64,000 nt of DNA from Taxillus chinensis (Eukaryota; Streptophyta; Magnoliopsida; Santalales; Loranthaceae): the NCBI GenBank assembly GCA_023512835.1, contig CM042091.1, positions 23,577,506 to 23,641,505 on the forward strand, given 5' to 3'. The notes under the pieces are model-generated. The model was not told the origin of the DNA and ran no database searches. It was given only the letters and a program-made list of their open reading frames with translations. The translations under genes were made by a program, and so were the position numbers. Position 1 is the stretch's first letter. Each line of letters begins with the position of its first letter. Below are positions 55,173 through 64,000 of this stretch, piece by piece.

Positions 55173-56130
55173 GTACCAATAGTCAATATGCTTGGTCTTC
55201 GAGTGCTGGACTAGATTCTTGCTTATGTTGATGACACTCTAGTTGTCACACCATATATTAACAGGTAACTCCACATTAACTCCCAAGTCTGATAGTTGGG
55301 TATTCATCCATACCACTTGAGTACATATAGCATGTGTAGCCACACATTCAACTTCGGCTGTTCTGCAGGTTACATTGTTCCGCTTACGGATCAACCATAC
55401 AATACATTTAGAGCCCATATAAAAACTGTAGCCACTGGTTAAACGTCTATCACCAATATTTTTAGCCCAGTCTGCATCAGTGTATGCCTAATTCAATTGA
55501 ATCCTTCATGGGATACCATAATCCCATGTCTAATGTACCATGTAGATATCTAAAGATCCATTTAACTGCTAGCAAGTGAGACTCCTTGGGGTCTACTTGG
55601 TATCTACTTACTCGACACACAGCTTGCATGAGATCAGGTCTGGAGGCTGTAATGTATAAGAGGCTTCCAATCATTCCTCGATATTCTTTCTGATTTACAC
55701 TTGTGCCTTCCTTATCTTTGTGTAATTTATAACCTATAGCCATTGGAGCTCCAATAAGCATGTTATTGTCCATACCATACTTATTTAGCAATTCTTTGGC
55801 ATATTTGTGCTGAGATATGAATACACCCCTAGCAGTTTGCTTGATCTGAAGTCCTAAGAAGTAGGTCAATTCTCCTATGAGAGACATTTCAAATTCATCA
55901 CTCATATTTTTGGCAAATTCCTCACATAATGTTGAGTGACTTGCCCAAAGATAATGTCATCTACAAAGACTATGGTAGCGAGTGACCTCTGTCTAAATTC
56001 AGAATATACAAATTATGATATACTGTTCCTCAGCTGAAATTAATCTTCTTTAGATATTTATCCAATCAGCTATACCATGCTCTAAGAGCTCGCTTTAGGC
56101 CATACAAGGCTTTCTTTAGTCTGCAACATG
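55173..56130 (-). pseudogene. Copia-C: RT-RNase H fragment of a third Copia family
   Basis: The minus strand of 55905-55477 encodes the RT C-terminal part (MSDEFEMSLIGELTYFLGL, ASRPDLMQAVCRVSRYQ, ESHLLAVKWIFRYLHGTL). Degraded RT (LYGLK-like, near 56090) is upstream and degraded RNase H (about 55475-55200) downstream. It is distinct in sequence from Copia-A and Copia-B. It is truncated at 55172 by the Copia-B LTR and at about 56130 by other sequence. Confidence 0.85.
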
Positions 56131-56895
56131 TTGTCATCACTGGTTTTCGTCCGGGCCCATTTGGGGTGGGCTCAAACTTAACTAATGGTGAGAAATTTAG
56201 AGTCGCCACCAACTATTTTTGGGTACAGTTGGATACCCTCTACTTTGAGTTGGTTAAGGTGTGGTTTGTGTTAATAGAGAAGGGTTTGGGAGTTGGTTAC
56301 GTGCAGGGAAGGATTAACTATAAAGACGCATATTTGGGTAGGATTGAGAGACAACCATTTTATGGGAATGCAACTATCTGGACGGTAGCGTAGCCGTCGA
56401 TGTGAGCATTTTAATAGTACTTGGGCCTGATTCCGAGTCGAGGCCTCGAGTGGCCCGATTGTTGACTTTCTTGGGATTTATAGGTTGACTATGCGTTTGC
56501 ACATTCATTTGAGGGTGATAATATCTGTCTAGTGTTGTGCTCGTCATTTCGAGCGTTTTGACAGTAATTTGACTCAATTTGGAGTTCGTGACTTTGAAGG
56601 TCAATAATGATTTTGGGAGTCAATTATTGACAAGGTCAATTATGGGTCAATGATTGGCAGAAAAATAAATAGAATGAAAAGCAAGAGCTTTTACTTTATG
56701 CTATCACGTTGGTGCATTTGAGAGTGAGAGAGAGAGAGCTTGGAAGCTTGAAGCCTTGGCGATTTGAGGCGATTTGCGTTCATGGAGCTCAAAGAATCAC
56801 TCCAAGTAGGTGTCTTTGAACCTCTTATCTTGATCCTGTTGAGTAAAACATGTGTTTTTGAGTGCTTGGGGGTCACTGGGTTGATTCTAAATGAA
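56131..56895. other. Unassigned sequence between Copia fragments
   Basis: No gene is supported. It starts TGTCATCACTGG and contains TTTAGAGTCGCCACC, a phrase I associate with LTRs of Tat/Ogre-type Gypsy elements, so it may be an LTR fragment. The second half (from about 56640) has a GAGAGAGA tract and no recognisable motif. Confidence 0.4.
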
Positions 56896-57976
56896 TGATA
56901 GTCCCTTGGAGCCTAGAGGGGGGGGGGGGGAGGTGAATAGGCTCTTATCGAAACTCTTTCTATTCTCTTATGACACAAACACTTATCTAGTTAAGTGATA
57001 GAATCACTGCGGAAGATAACCAGATAGTGGAAGTATTTTGTTTTATTATCAAAAGAAAAATATGACAAAATAGAAGCAAGACTCTCTTACTCTTTGTTTA
57101 CCAAAGGATTCACACACTAGCCTATATTATGTCTTTGAACTCTTGTGCATACACAGGATTGATTCAGGCTCGCTCGCCCTCTCTTGCAAATGTACAAGTA
57201 TGAATATTTATACAAAAACATTCCTAAAGGACAACCTTGGAACTTGTAGTTCTGGAATGCGTTCAGCACTAACTATTCCTCGGTAATCTCTCTGCCTTGA
57301 CTGCTGTGGTTTGTGGAGCTCAAGATCTTGGGTTTGAAGAGTATAAGTGCCTTTGTGAGTTCCCAAGTATAATTAAAGTTGTGTCCACATATCCGGGTGA
57401 TCCACGTGTAAGATTCTTCAGGTTCTCAATGAGTTTGTCTTACATCGGGACACCACGAGCTGATAACTTTAAATGCGGTAAGTTGAAGTAGCATCTTCTT
57501 GGTCCGGTGTAATTTTCCTTACTCCGTTACTAATGAAGCTCGGAACCTTACTCCGTGTCAGTGGTTGCTTACTCCGTATCTATTTGGTACTGGAATCCTT
57601 AGTCCGTGTCAGCGCTTCCTTATTCCGTGTGAATGAGAAGGTCGGAGTACTTTTTCCGTATCAGCGCTTCCTTACTCCGCATGTAAGTTCCTTACTCCGT
57701 ATGTAAGTTGCTTACTCCGTATGTAAGTTCCTTACTCCGTGCGAGTTTAAAGGATCGGATGGCTTACTCCGTACTAGCACATCCTTACTCCGCATGAGTG
57801 AGTGGTCCGGATTCCTTACTCCGCATCTGGTTTCCTTACTCCGTGCGAATAAAGACTCGGGTCCTTATTCCGCATCAGTACTTCCTTACTCCGTATGTAT
57901 GAATGACTCGGATACCTTACTCCGTGTCTTCTTTACTTTAGTTCACTTGAGTGGAAGACTTAACTTTTTAGCTTCG
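56896..57976 (-). repeat. Copia-A-type LTR in opposite orientation, cut by Gypsy-D
   Basis: Starts TGATAGTCCC (complement of ...ACTATCA). It contains the G-run followed by TGAATAG, the complement of the Copia-A LTR 3' half and a TACTCCG minisatellite at about 57530-57930. It stops at 57976 in the sequence that corresponds to about 17630 of Copia-A. No PBS lies to its left, so it is a 3' or solo LTR; its remainder would lie beyond Gypsy-D, outside the window. Confidence 0.85.
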
Positions 57977-59726
57977 TGTAAGGACCCGTACCTTGAGTTA
58001 GTCAGTCTTGCCTCCTGAGTAGAGTTTTTCTAGATTTTGACCTAGTAGATGGACTCCAATGAATTCACGTGCAAAAGGAAAGATGTTTAGAATGATGTCC
58101 TCTATCTACCACAGAAGTTTCAGGCCAAATGGACGTGTGTGTGAGGTGCACGTGATATGGGACCAATTCACGTGCAAGTGTAATTGTCTTCTAAATGATG
58201 CAAGAAGGCTAGGGGTGAAGTTTGAGAGCATTTGGAGTTCATATGGAGTTGCACGTGAATTGGGAATTCACGTGCAAATTGGCGTGCAGCCATATTTTTG
58301 CATGGTTCCCTTGGTTTTGACATTCTAAGGAACTTTCTCCAAAGGACCATGTTGAAATTCTGAATATTTTGGTGTGTATGGTTGTGGAAAGGTGGTAACT
58401 TGTGTGATCAAAACTACGTCGTTTTGATCCTGGGATTCACTTAATCAAAACTACGTCGTTTTGATGTGGATGGTGTCTATATAAGGAGGGCTTGAGTTTG
58501 AGTTTAGGGTTTTGTGTTCCTTTGCTGCAGCTGCTGCCTGAGAGAGAGAGAGAGCTAGAGAGAGAGAGGGAAGGGGGAGTTCTTGGTTGCCATGGAGCAT
58601 CTTGCGTGGGAGGACGACGGCGTTTGGCGCGGGAGCAAGGAAGAGCTGCTTTAAGGTAGGGTTCTGTTCTTCCTAAACCCTCCTCTGTCCTAGGGTCCTA
58701 GGCGCGGTCTGGGTAATATCTGTTTATATATATATATGTAAATTCATATAGGTGTGATCTCCTATATGAATGTTGGCCTTCGTGGCATTTTGGTGTGGTT
58801 CGTGGTCTATATGCTATATGTTTGATGAAAAGCCTGTGTGAACATAGTTATGTGTATATGCCCAAAGTGTTTGAAATTAAGCCTGTGAGGCCGTGCTTGT
58901 TATGTGTTTGTGGAAATGCCGTGAGGCCACGCACGTCAAGTGTGTTAGATTATGTCTCGTGGTCGGGTTTATGAGCTTGTGGATATATGCATGCTAAGTG
59001 TTCGATGTTATTCCTGTGTGACTAAGCATACTAAGTGTTTGATGTTATGCCTGTATGGCCATGTGTGCGCGTGTTTGCTTGTACACCCGGTGGCCGTGGA
59101 AGCCTGGGACTGTTTTGTGGAACCCGGTGGCCGTGGAAGCCTGGGACTGTTTTGTGGAACCCGGTGGCCGTGGAAGCCCGGGATCGTTTTGGGAACCCGG
59201 TGGCTGTGGGAAGGCTGGACTGTTCTGAAACCCGGTGGTGTGGAAGCCTGGAGTGTTTATGTACTTGCCCATGTATGATTTGTGTTTGTTTATTATAGCT
59301 AGAACTATATTTGGTGGGATAATTGTATCACGACACAAAGACTTGTACACAAGGCATGTAGATATCGGGTGCATGGGATGGGTTGGGGAGACATGATCCC
59401 TACCGAGCCGTGGTTGCTCACCCCTCCTACCATGTTGTTTTCTTTTCGGGAACCTACAAGGCGTTAGGTGGGACCCCAAGGTGGAAGACCTTATTTATTT
59501 AATTTGTTTATGTTATTTTTATTATGGGAATTGATGTAACCCCAGTGGGGAAAGGATTTTGTTGTAATAAACTGGTTTGGATTGCTTTTAATGAATATTA
59601 CTTTCTTGAATGTTGTGGATGTTTAAAATGTTAAATTCTTGATTTGTATCCTACCCCTTTGCCCTCCGTGTGGGTAAAAGGGAGTCACGTACTGGTTTCC
59701 TCGGGTTGGAAATCCGGGGCGTGACA
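57977..59726 (+). repeat. Gypsy-D 5' LTR (1750 bp)
   Basis: TGTAAGGACCCG start as in Gypsy-B, but the 3' third (AAATCCGGGGCGTGACA end, 'gggttggaa') is like Gypsy-C, so it is a mosaic of the two types. It has a hairpin at 58249-58277, promoter palindromes at 58407-58428 and 58444-58465, TATATAA at 58478-58484, and a roughly 37-bp minisatellite at 59085-59250 (AACCCGGTGGCCGTGGAAGC-type units, four to five copies). Confidence 0.9.
58407..58484 (+). promoter_or_regulatory. Gypsy-D LTR promoter
   Basis: Two copies of the ATCAAAAC/GTTTTGAT palindrome around TACGTC, both intact, 15 bp apart, and TATATAA 12 bp downstream of the second. Confidence 0.65.
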
Positions 59727-59729
59727 ATA

Positions 59730-59740
59730 TGGTATCGAGC
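59730..59740 (+). other. Gypsy-D primer-binding site with 1-base deletion
   Basis: TGGTATCGAGC, i.e. the initiator Met-tRNA site lacking one A. The leader 59741-60132 has no gene and matches the Gypsy-C leader. Confidence 0.8.
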
Positions 59741-60133
59741 ATGGTCTAGTTGGCCTAGGGTAGGGGCGGACTTGGTTATCCTAAGTCCTTTGGAGGAGCC
59801 TGGAGGGACATGCCTGATCAACATGGTCCTCTTTGAGCCTCCAAGGTGTACTTAGGGTAGTCCGGTCTTGTGGTAGGATTTGCATGCATTGGCATTAGGG
59901 CACTAGTTGCATTTGTTTGTGAATGTATGCTAGGTCGTGGATAAGATCACATGATTAAGTGGAATGTGCAACTCGATTTGTTTGGCAATGTGTACTGAAC
60001 CGTGCAATGTGATGGATGCAATGTATGTGTGTAATGTCATGTGTTAGTGAAATTGATCGGTGGGGTAGAGGTAGTGACGCGATAGATTATAAAATTTGTT
60101 TTGACGTTGTGCTTCTTACTTCGTGTAGTAAGA

Positions 60134-61400
60134 ATGCGCCGAGAAGAGTGACACGTGCGTCCGGGGCAGTGGTCGATGAGTCATCTGCCCATGAGGGTCC
60201 GGGTGCGGGGCCATCGGTGGGAGGGCATGCGTTGTTACTCGGCACGCCTACAAGAAGGCATCCGGCTGGAGGTACGAGAGCTACGGGAGGGACTCCGGCA
60301 GACGTTCGGGAGGAAGTGCGCCGTGAGATGGCAACGACAGCGGTGGTGCCACCACCACCACCACCGCAGGAGAGCTACCTCGTGAGCGTGAGAGTTCGCC
60401 GGGGGGTGTACCGACCCGTGCAGAGGATGACGTGGTGACACGGTTCCGAAAGGAACAACCTCCGCGATTTAAGGGGGGAGAAGATCCCGTGGTAGCCGAA
60501 GCGAGTGGTTGAGGCGGATTGAGCACGTGTTCTCCTTTTCTCCTGCCCCCGGGAGGAGGATAAGGTGCGACCGGCAATTCGGCACTGGAGGGGGACGCTT
60601 TGGAGTGGTGGACGAGTGTTGCGGGGAGCCGTGCAAGGCAATTCATGTTTTGGGAGGAGTTCTTGCAACTCTTCCATGATGAGTTCTTTCCGGAATCGGT
60701 GAGATGGCGGAAGAGGGAGGAATTTGGCAGCTGAAGCAAGGATCAAAGACGGTGCCCGAGTATGAGCGGGAGTTCCGAAGCCTGAGTAGGTTTGCCCCCG
60801 AGACAGTGGCAAAGGAGGACCTGAAGGCCCACAAGTTCACTCTGGGTCTTAGGCCAGCCCTTAGGGAGAGGGTGGCGATTCTACGCTTGAGGACCTATGC
60901 CGAGGCCAGGGAGACGGCCCGTATACTGAGAGAGAGCCGGATGGTGGGAGGCAGGCCCATCAGGGTCGCCAGTTGCAGAGTGGGCCTGATCGAGATGCAG
61001 GGTCCAAGAGGCTCAAGACGGAGGAGAGGGATAGCAGTTCCTTCCGCAGCAGGGGACAGACATTGGCGAACCCAGGGGAGGTCTAGCTTTGGCGGTGGCG
61101 GCAGGCGGTCCAGCAGGGGGTCTCCCCAGCGGTTGTTACTGCTGTGGGGAGCAAGGCCACTTGAGGAAGGAGTGTCCAAAGAGGGACTGGAAATGCCATA
61201 GATGTGGACGAGAGGGCCATCTGAGCCGGGTTTGCCGGAGTGGCAACAGGGGAGTTGGAGGCATGACATCCAAGACAAGGAGTGATGCCGGTTCGTGCAC
61301 CAGCGAGAGACCAGCTCGTCGGTGGCAAGGCCAGCCAAGCAGATCCGGTCGGACCCGACCTCAGGGGAGGCCGGAGCGGCAAGGACCGAGGCTGGAGGCA
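60134..61400 (+). pseudogene. Gypsy-D gag
   Basis: Collinear with Gypsy-C gag. The start reads ATGCGCCGAG where the others have ATGCCGCCGAG, so one C is missing and the initiating frame is lost at codon 2. The capsid-like part (VPEYEREFRSLSRFAPE, KAHKFTLGLRPALRERV) is open from 60704 to 61201. Two adjacent zinc knuckles are both complete (61135-61250): CYCCGEQGHLRKEC and CHRCGREGHLSRVC, each CX2CX4HX4C, separated by PKRDWK. They show what the ancestral gag C-terminus of this family looked like. Confidence 0.87.
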
Positions 61401-61499
61401 ACCTTAGCGGGAAGCGTCCAGTGAGTGAGCCGACTAGTGGCACGGGCCAAGGAAGGGTGTTTGCGCTGGAGGCGACATACCAGGAGGAGGCTGAGCTAC

Positions 61500-61850
61500 C
61501 ACCCCCACCAGTTGAGGGTGGAGCAGGACCATCGGTGGTTAGAGGTACCCTCTTGATCTCCCGTACCTTAGCTTCGTTCTTTTCGATACGGGTGCATCGT
61601 GTTCGTTTGTTCTTGAGCCTTGTGATAGATAGCTTGGGGTTAGCCTGTGTGGAGGCCGCGAGGCCCCTAGTTGTGGAGTCTCCGGTGGGAGGCATGATTG
61701 AGGTACGACGAGTGTGTCGTGGACCGTGTGTTAACCATAGGAGAGGTGGAGCTGCGTTTTGACTTGCATGTGATGCCTTTGAGGGCGTTTGACCTGATCT
61801 TGGGTATGGATTGGCTTATGGCTTTCCAGGCCAAGATAGATTGTTATCGG
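61500..61850 (+). pseudogene. Gypsy-D aspartic protease
   Basis: SVVRGTLLISRTLA precedes a frameshift at the active site: the DNA at 61578-61592 still spells an FDTGAS-type motif in another frame. ESPVGGMIEVRRVCRG and RFDLHVMPLRAFDLILGMDWLM follow in two further frames. All the expected blocks are there, split by 1-bp indels near 61572, 61615 and 61725. Confidence 0.85.
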
Positions 61851-61959
61851 CGGCGTGTGTCCTTCGTGACACCTGCAGGGACCTCTTGCACCCTGGCAGG
61901 GGGAGGTGGGATTGTGAGGCGAGTCGGGCCGGGCCAGGTTGGACCGGTGGGGTGCCATT

Positions 61960-62945
61960 ACCCACAGGTTGGCAGCCCCGACCTTTGCCGAGGAGGGTAA
62001 GGTGGAAAAGAGGGTGTGGCCCGTTTTTGTGGACCAATTTCAGGATGTTTTTCCTGAGCAGGGTGAGGAGTTTGCCACCCAAGAGGAGTGTGGAGTTCAC
62101 CATCGAGTTGGTGCCGGGGACAGTCCGATTTCCCAAGTAGCGTATCGTATGGGGCCAGCCGAGCCGAGGGAGCTTCGAGAGGCAAATCGAGGAGTTGGTG
62201 GGCCAGGGGTATATCGGACAAGTACCTCACCTTGGGGTGCTCCGGTGCTCTTTGCTAAGAAGGCCGATGGCACGCTTCGTCTCTGCATCGACTACGGAAG
62301 TCGAATCGGTGATCGTGAAGAACAAGTACCCGTTGCCTCGGATAGATGACCTGTTTGACCAATTGAGTGGGGCCCAGGGTTTTCCAAGATAGATTTACGG
62401 TCGGGGTATCACCACTCAGGGGTTAGGGAGGAGGACATCCCTAAGACGGCTTTTCGGTGCAGTGTATGGGCATTATGAGTGGGTCGTAATGCCTTTCGGG
62501 CTCACTAATGCGCCAGCAGATGTTCATGCATTTGATGAACCAAGTCTTTGCCCCATACTTAGACTCGTTCGTGGTGGTGTTTATCGACGATATCTTGGTG
62601 TATTCCAAGACCGAAAAGGAGCATGTGGAGCACTTGGCAACAAGTGTTGCAAACCTTGAGGGACCAGCACTGTTTGCTAAGTTTAGCAAGTGTGAGTTTT
62701 GGCCGCAGGAGGTTCACTTTCTTGGCCATGTGGTGTCACCGAGGGAGTTAGGGTGGACCCGGCCAAGATTGAGGCCGTGGCATCGTGGGCAAGGCCAACC
62801 AACGTTTTTGAGATCCGTAGTTTTCTTGGCTTGGCGGGGTACTATCGTCGTTTTGTAGAGGGGTTCTCCCGTTTGGCGGCGCCTATGACGGCGTTGACTC
62901 GGAAGGGCGTGAAGTTTGAGTGGACGGACAAGTGCCAGAGCGTTT
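61960..62945 (+). pseudogene. Gypsy-D reverse transcriptase
   Basis: Blocks in changing frames: [57 protein letters not shown] (62320-62380), then [20 protein letters not shown] with the catalytic Asp pair at about 62581, [20 protein letters not shown], and [19 protein letters not shown] with [10 protein letters not shown]. Indels break the frame at least near 62135, 62165, 62305, 62375, 62415, 62462, 62515, 62640 and 62740. The Trp that is a stop in Gypsy-C is replaced here by an in-frame deletion or shift (GAQGF). Confidence 0.87.
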
Positions 62946-62989
62946 GAGACTCTCAAAACCCGTTTGACCACTCGCACCTGTGTTGAGGT

Positions 62990-63365
62990 TGCCTAGGGAG
63001 GATATTCCATATGAGGTGTACTTGTGATGCGTCCAGGGTTGGTTTGGGGTGTGTGCTTATGCGGGAGCACAAGGTGGGGTAGCTTATGGGTCGAGGCGTT
63101 GAAGCCTCATGAGCGGAATTATCCTACTCATGACCTTGAGTTAGGTGGTCGTCATCTTCGCCCTGAAGAGTTGGCAAGACTACCTCTTGGGGGAAAAGTT
63201 TGTGGTGTTCTCGGATCACAAGAGCCTTCGGGACATCTTTACTCGAAGGACTTGAATTTGAGGCAAAGGAGATGGGTGGAGTATTTGCGGACCTTTGATT
63301 TTACTCTTGCCTATACCCTGGCAAGGGTAATGTTGTGGCCGATGCATTGAGCAGAAAAGGGAAAG
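62990..63365 (+). pseudogene. Gypsy-D RNase H
   Basis: Homologous to 47210-47600. A [12 protein letters not shown] reading is broken by an extra base near 63020. KVCGVLGSQEP-type shifted frames then alternate with [20 protein letters not shown], and [20 protein letters not shown] is in frame at 63330-63385. The DNA retains the expected module in the right order. Confidence 0.83.
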
Positions 63366-63399
63366 CCGAGGTGGCCGTGAGGGAGTGGAAGCCGATGGA

Positions 63400-64000
63400 G
63401 CGATTGGCACGTTGCGGCTGCAGCCTTGTTGTTCGTGATGGTGGGACGGTCCTGCGTCCTTTGGTGGTAGTGCCTGAGTTGTACCAGGCGCGTCCGGGAG
63501 GAACAGTGGGTGACTTTGAGTGTGAGGTTCTCCGTGCCCGTATTGAGGCCGGGGAGCTATCTTGGGGACCGGACAGAGGGTCCCGAGCATGAGTTGTCAT
63601 TTCAGGGGCGGTTGGTAGTAGCTTCTTCCCTCAGGGATGAGGTGATGAGGGAGTTTCACCGCTCTAGAGTTGTTTGTGCATCCAGGGGGTACGAAGATGT
63701 ACCATGCGCTTCGCGGACATTTTTGGTGGCCTGGGATGAAACGCGATGTGGCTGCCTTTGTTTCGCGGTGCCTCACGTGTCGGCGGTGAAGGCCGAGCAT
63801 CACGGCCGGCGGGCATGTTACAGCCCTTGCCCATAGCGGAGTGGAAGTGGGACCATATCGCGATGGACTTTGTGGATCGGTCTTCCACCCACCACTGGGA
63901 GGAAGGACATGATTTGGGTGATTGTGGATCGACTCACAAAGTCGGCCCATTTTCTTGCTGTTCGCGAGCGGGACTCCATTGGGACCTTGAGTCAGCTGTA
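63400..64000 (+). pseudogene. Gypsy-D integrase, N-terminal part, cut by the window end
   Basis: CEVLRARIEAGEL, HELSFQGRLVVASSLRDEV, an HHCC region (MREFHRSRVV ... the SRCLTC-type sequence near 63770), then [13 protein letters not shown] and [23 protein letters not shown] DNA up to 64000. Frameshifts lie near 63480, 63560, 63675, 63780 and 63880. The second Asp, the Glu and the chromodomain lie beyond the window. Confidence 0.85.

Larger units (their letters stand above)
57977..64000 (+). mobile_element. Gypsy-D: plus-strand Ty3/Gypsy element, running off the window
   Basis: 5' LTR 57977-59726, PBS-like site 59730-59740, gag, protease, RT, RNase H and the integrase to its core at the window end. 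It is very close to Gypsy-C in coding sequence but interrupted by many 1-2 bp indels. It is inserted in the Copia-A-type LTR. Confidence 0.9.

Noticed and set aside
56131..56895. Host gene exon between Copia fragments
   Set aside because: The 75-codon frame has no motif and the segment carries an LTR-like GAGTCGCCACC phrase.
57297..57491. Short plus-strand frame (and its twin on the minus strand at 18144-18338) conserved between the Copia-A LTRs
   Set aside because: Conserved only because both lie in the same LTR family; 64 codons, no domain and no start context. It could be revisited if transcripts support it.

Overview
This window looks like nuclear heterochromatin of a flowering plant, probably a dicot. 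It is almost entirely LTR retrotransposons nested in, or truncated against, one another, and I recognise no host gene. Two superfamilies occur. The Ty3/Gypsy elements have a C-terminal chromodomain and large LTRs of about 1.8 kb or more, which fits a Tekay/Del-like chromovirus. The Ty1/Copia elements have LTRs that start TGTTGG or end in a G-run followed by TGAATAG, several GGGGGAG purine tracts before the 3' LTR and long Gags, which fits the Sirevirus lineage. Every coding region is broken by stops, frameshifts or deletions.

Layout. (1) 1-17280, minus strand: Gypsy-A, whose 3' LTR at the left edge holds a solo LTR (806-3091, TSD TGAAC). Its integrase holds a 1-kb TRIM-like element (4972-5986), and its leader holds a 1.6-kb LTR-like insertion (14297-15904, direct repeat GTATC). 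From about 7655 to 12480 its pol is replaced by very long G and C homopolymers with repeated RT/RNase H scraps, which I read as assembly or sequencing failure. (2) 17281-23817, plus: Copia-A, inserted in the Gypsy-A 5' LTR, lacking protease and integrase and its 3' LTR. (3) 23818-25473, minus: truncated Gypsy LTR, head to head with (4) 25474-31281, plus: Gypsy-B, cut off at the start of integrase. (5) 31282-55172, minus: Copia-B, a large Sirevirus-like element split in its gag by (6) 42097-51345, plus: Gypsy-C, the only element here with both LTRs, PBS, gag, PR, RT, RNase H, integrase, chromodomain and PPT. (7) 55173-56130, minus: Copia-C fragment. (8) 56131-56895: unassigned. (9) 56896-57976, minus: Copia-A-type LTR, interrupted by (10) 57977 to window end, plus: Gypsy-D, 5' LTR through the integrase core.

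Most interesting content. Downstream of pol, Copia-B carries an additional reading frame of about 967 codons. Its N-terminal part resembles the 'putative plant transposon protein' family. Its C-terminal part is a Ulp1/C48-like cysteine protease domain with recognisable His, Asp, Gln and Cys motifs, broken by three in-frame stops. Second, the Gypsy LTRs share a promoter-proximal architecture: one or two inverted repeats with GCACGT-like arms whose arm sequences change together between families, then usually two ATCAAAAC...GTTTTGAT palindromes, then a TATA box. Third, many premature stops are CAG to TAG, which fits deamination of CHG-methylated cytosines, and one such stop is shared by Gypsy-A and Gypsy-C.

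How the parts relate. For each element the LTR supplies promoter and polyadenylation signals, the PBS anneals initiator Met-tRNA to prime minus-strand DNA, Gag packages RNA, PR-RT-RNase H-INT make and insert the cDNA, and the chromodomain probably targets heterochromatin. No element here looks able to do this by itself; the TRIM and the Copia-A deletion derivative would have needed proteins from another element.
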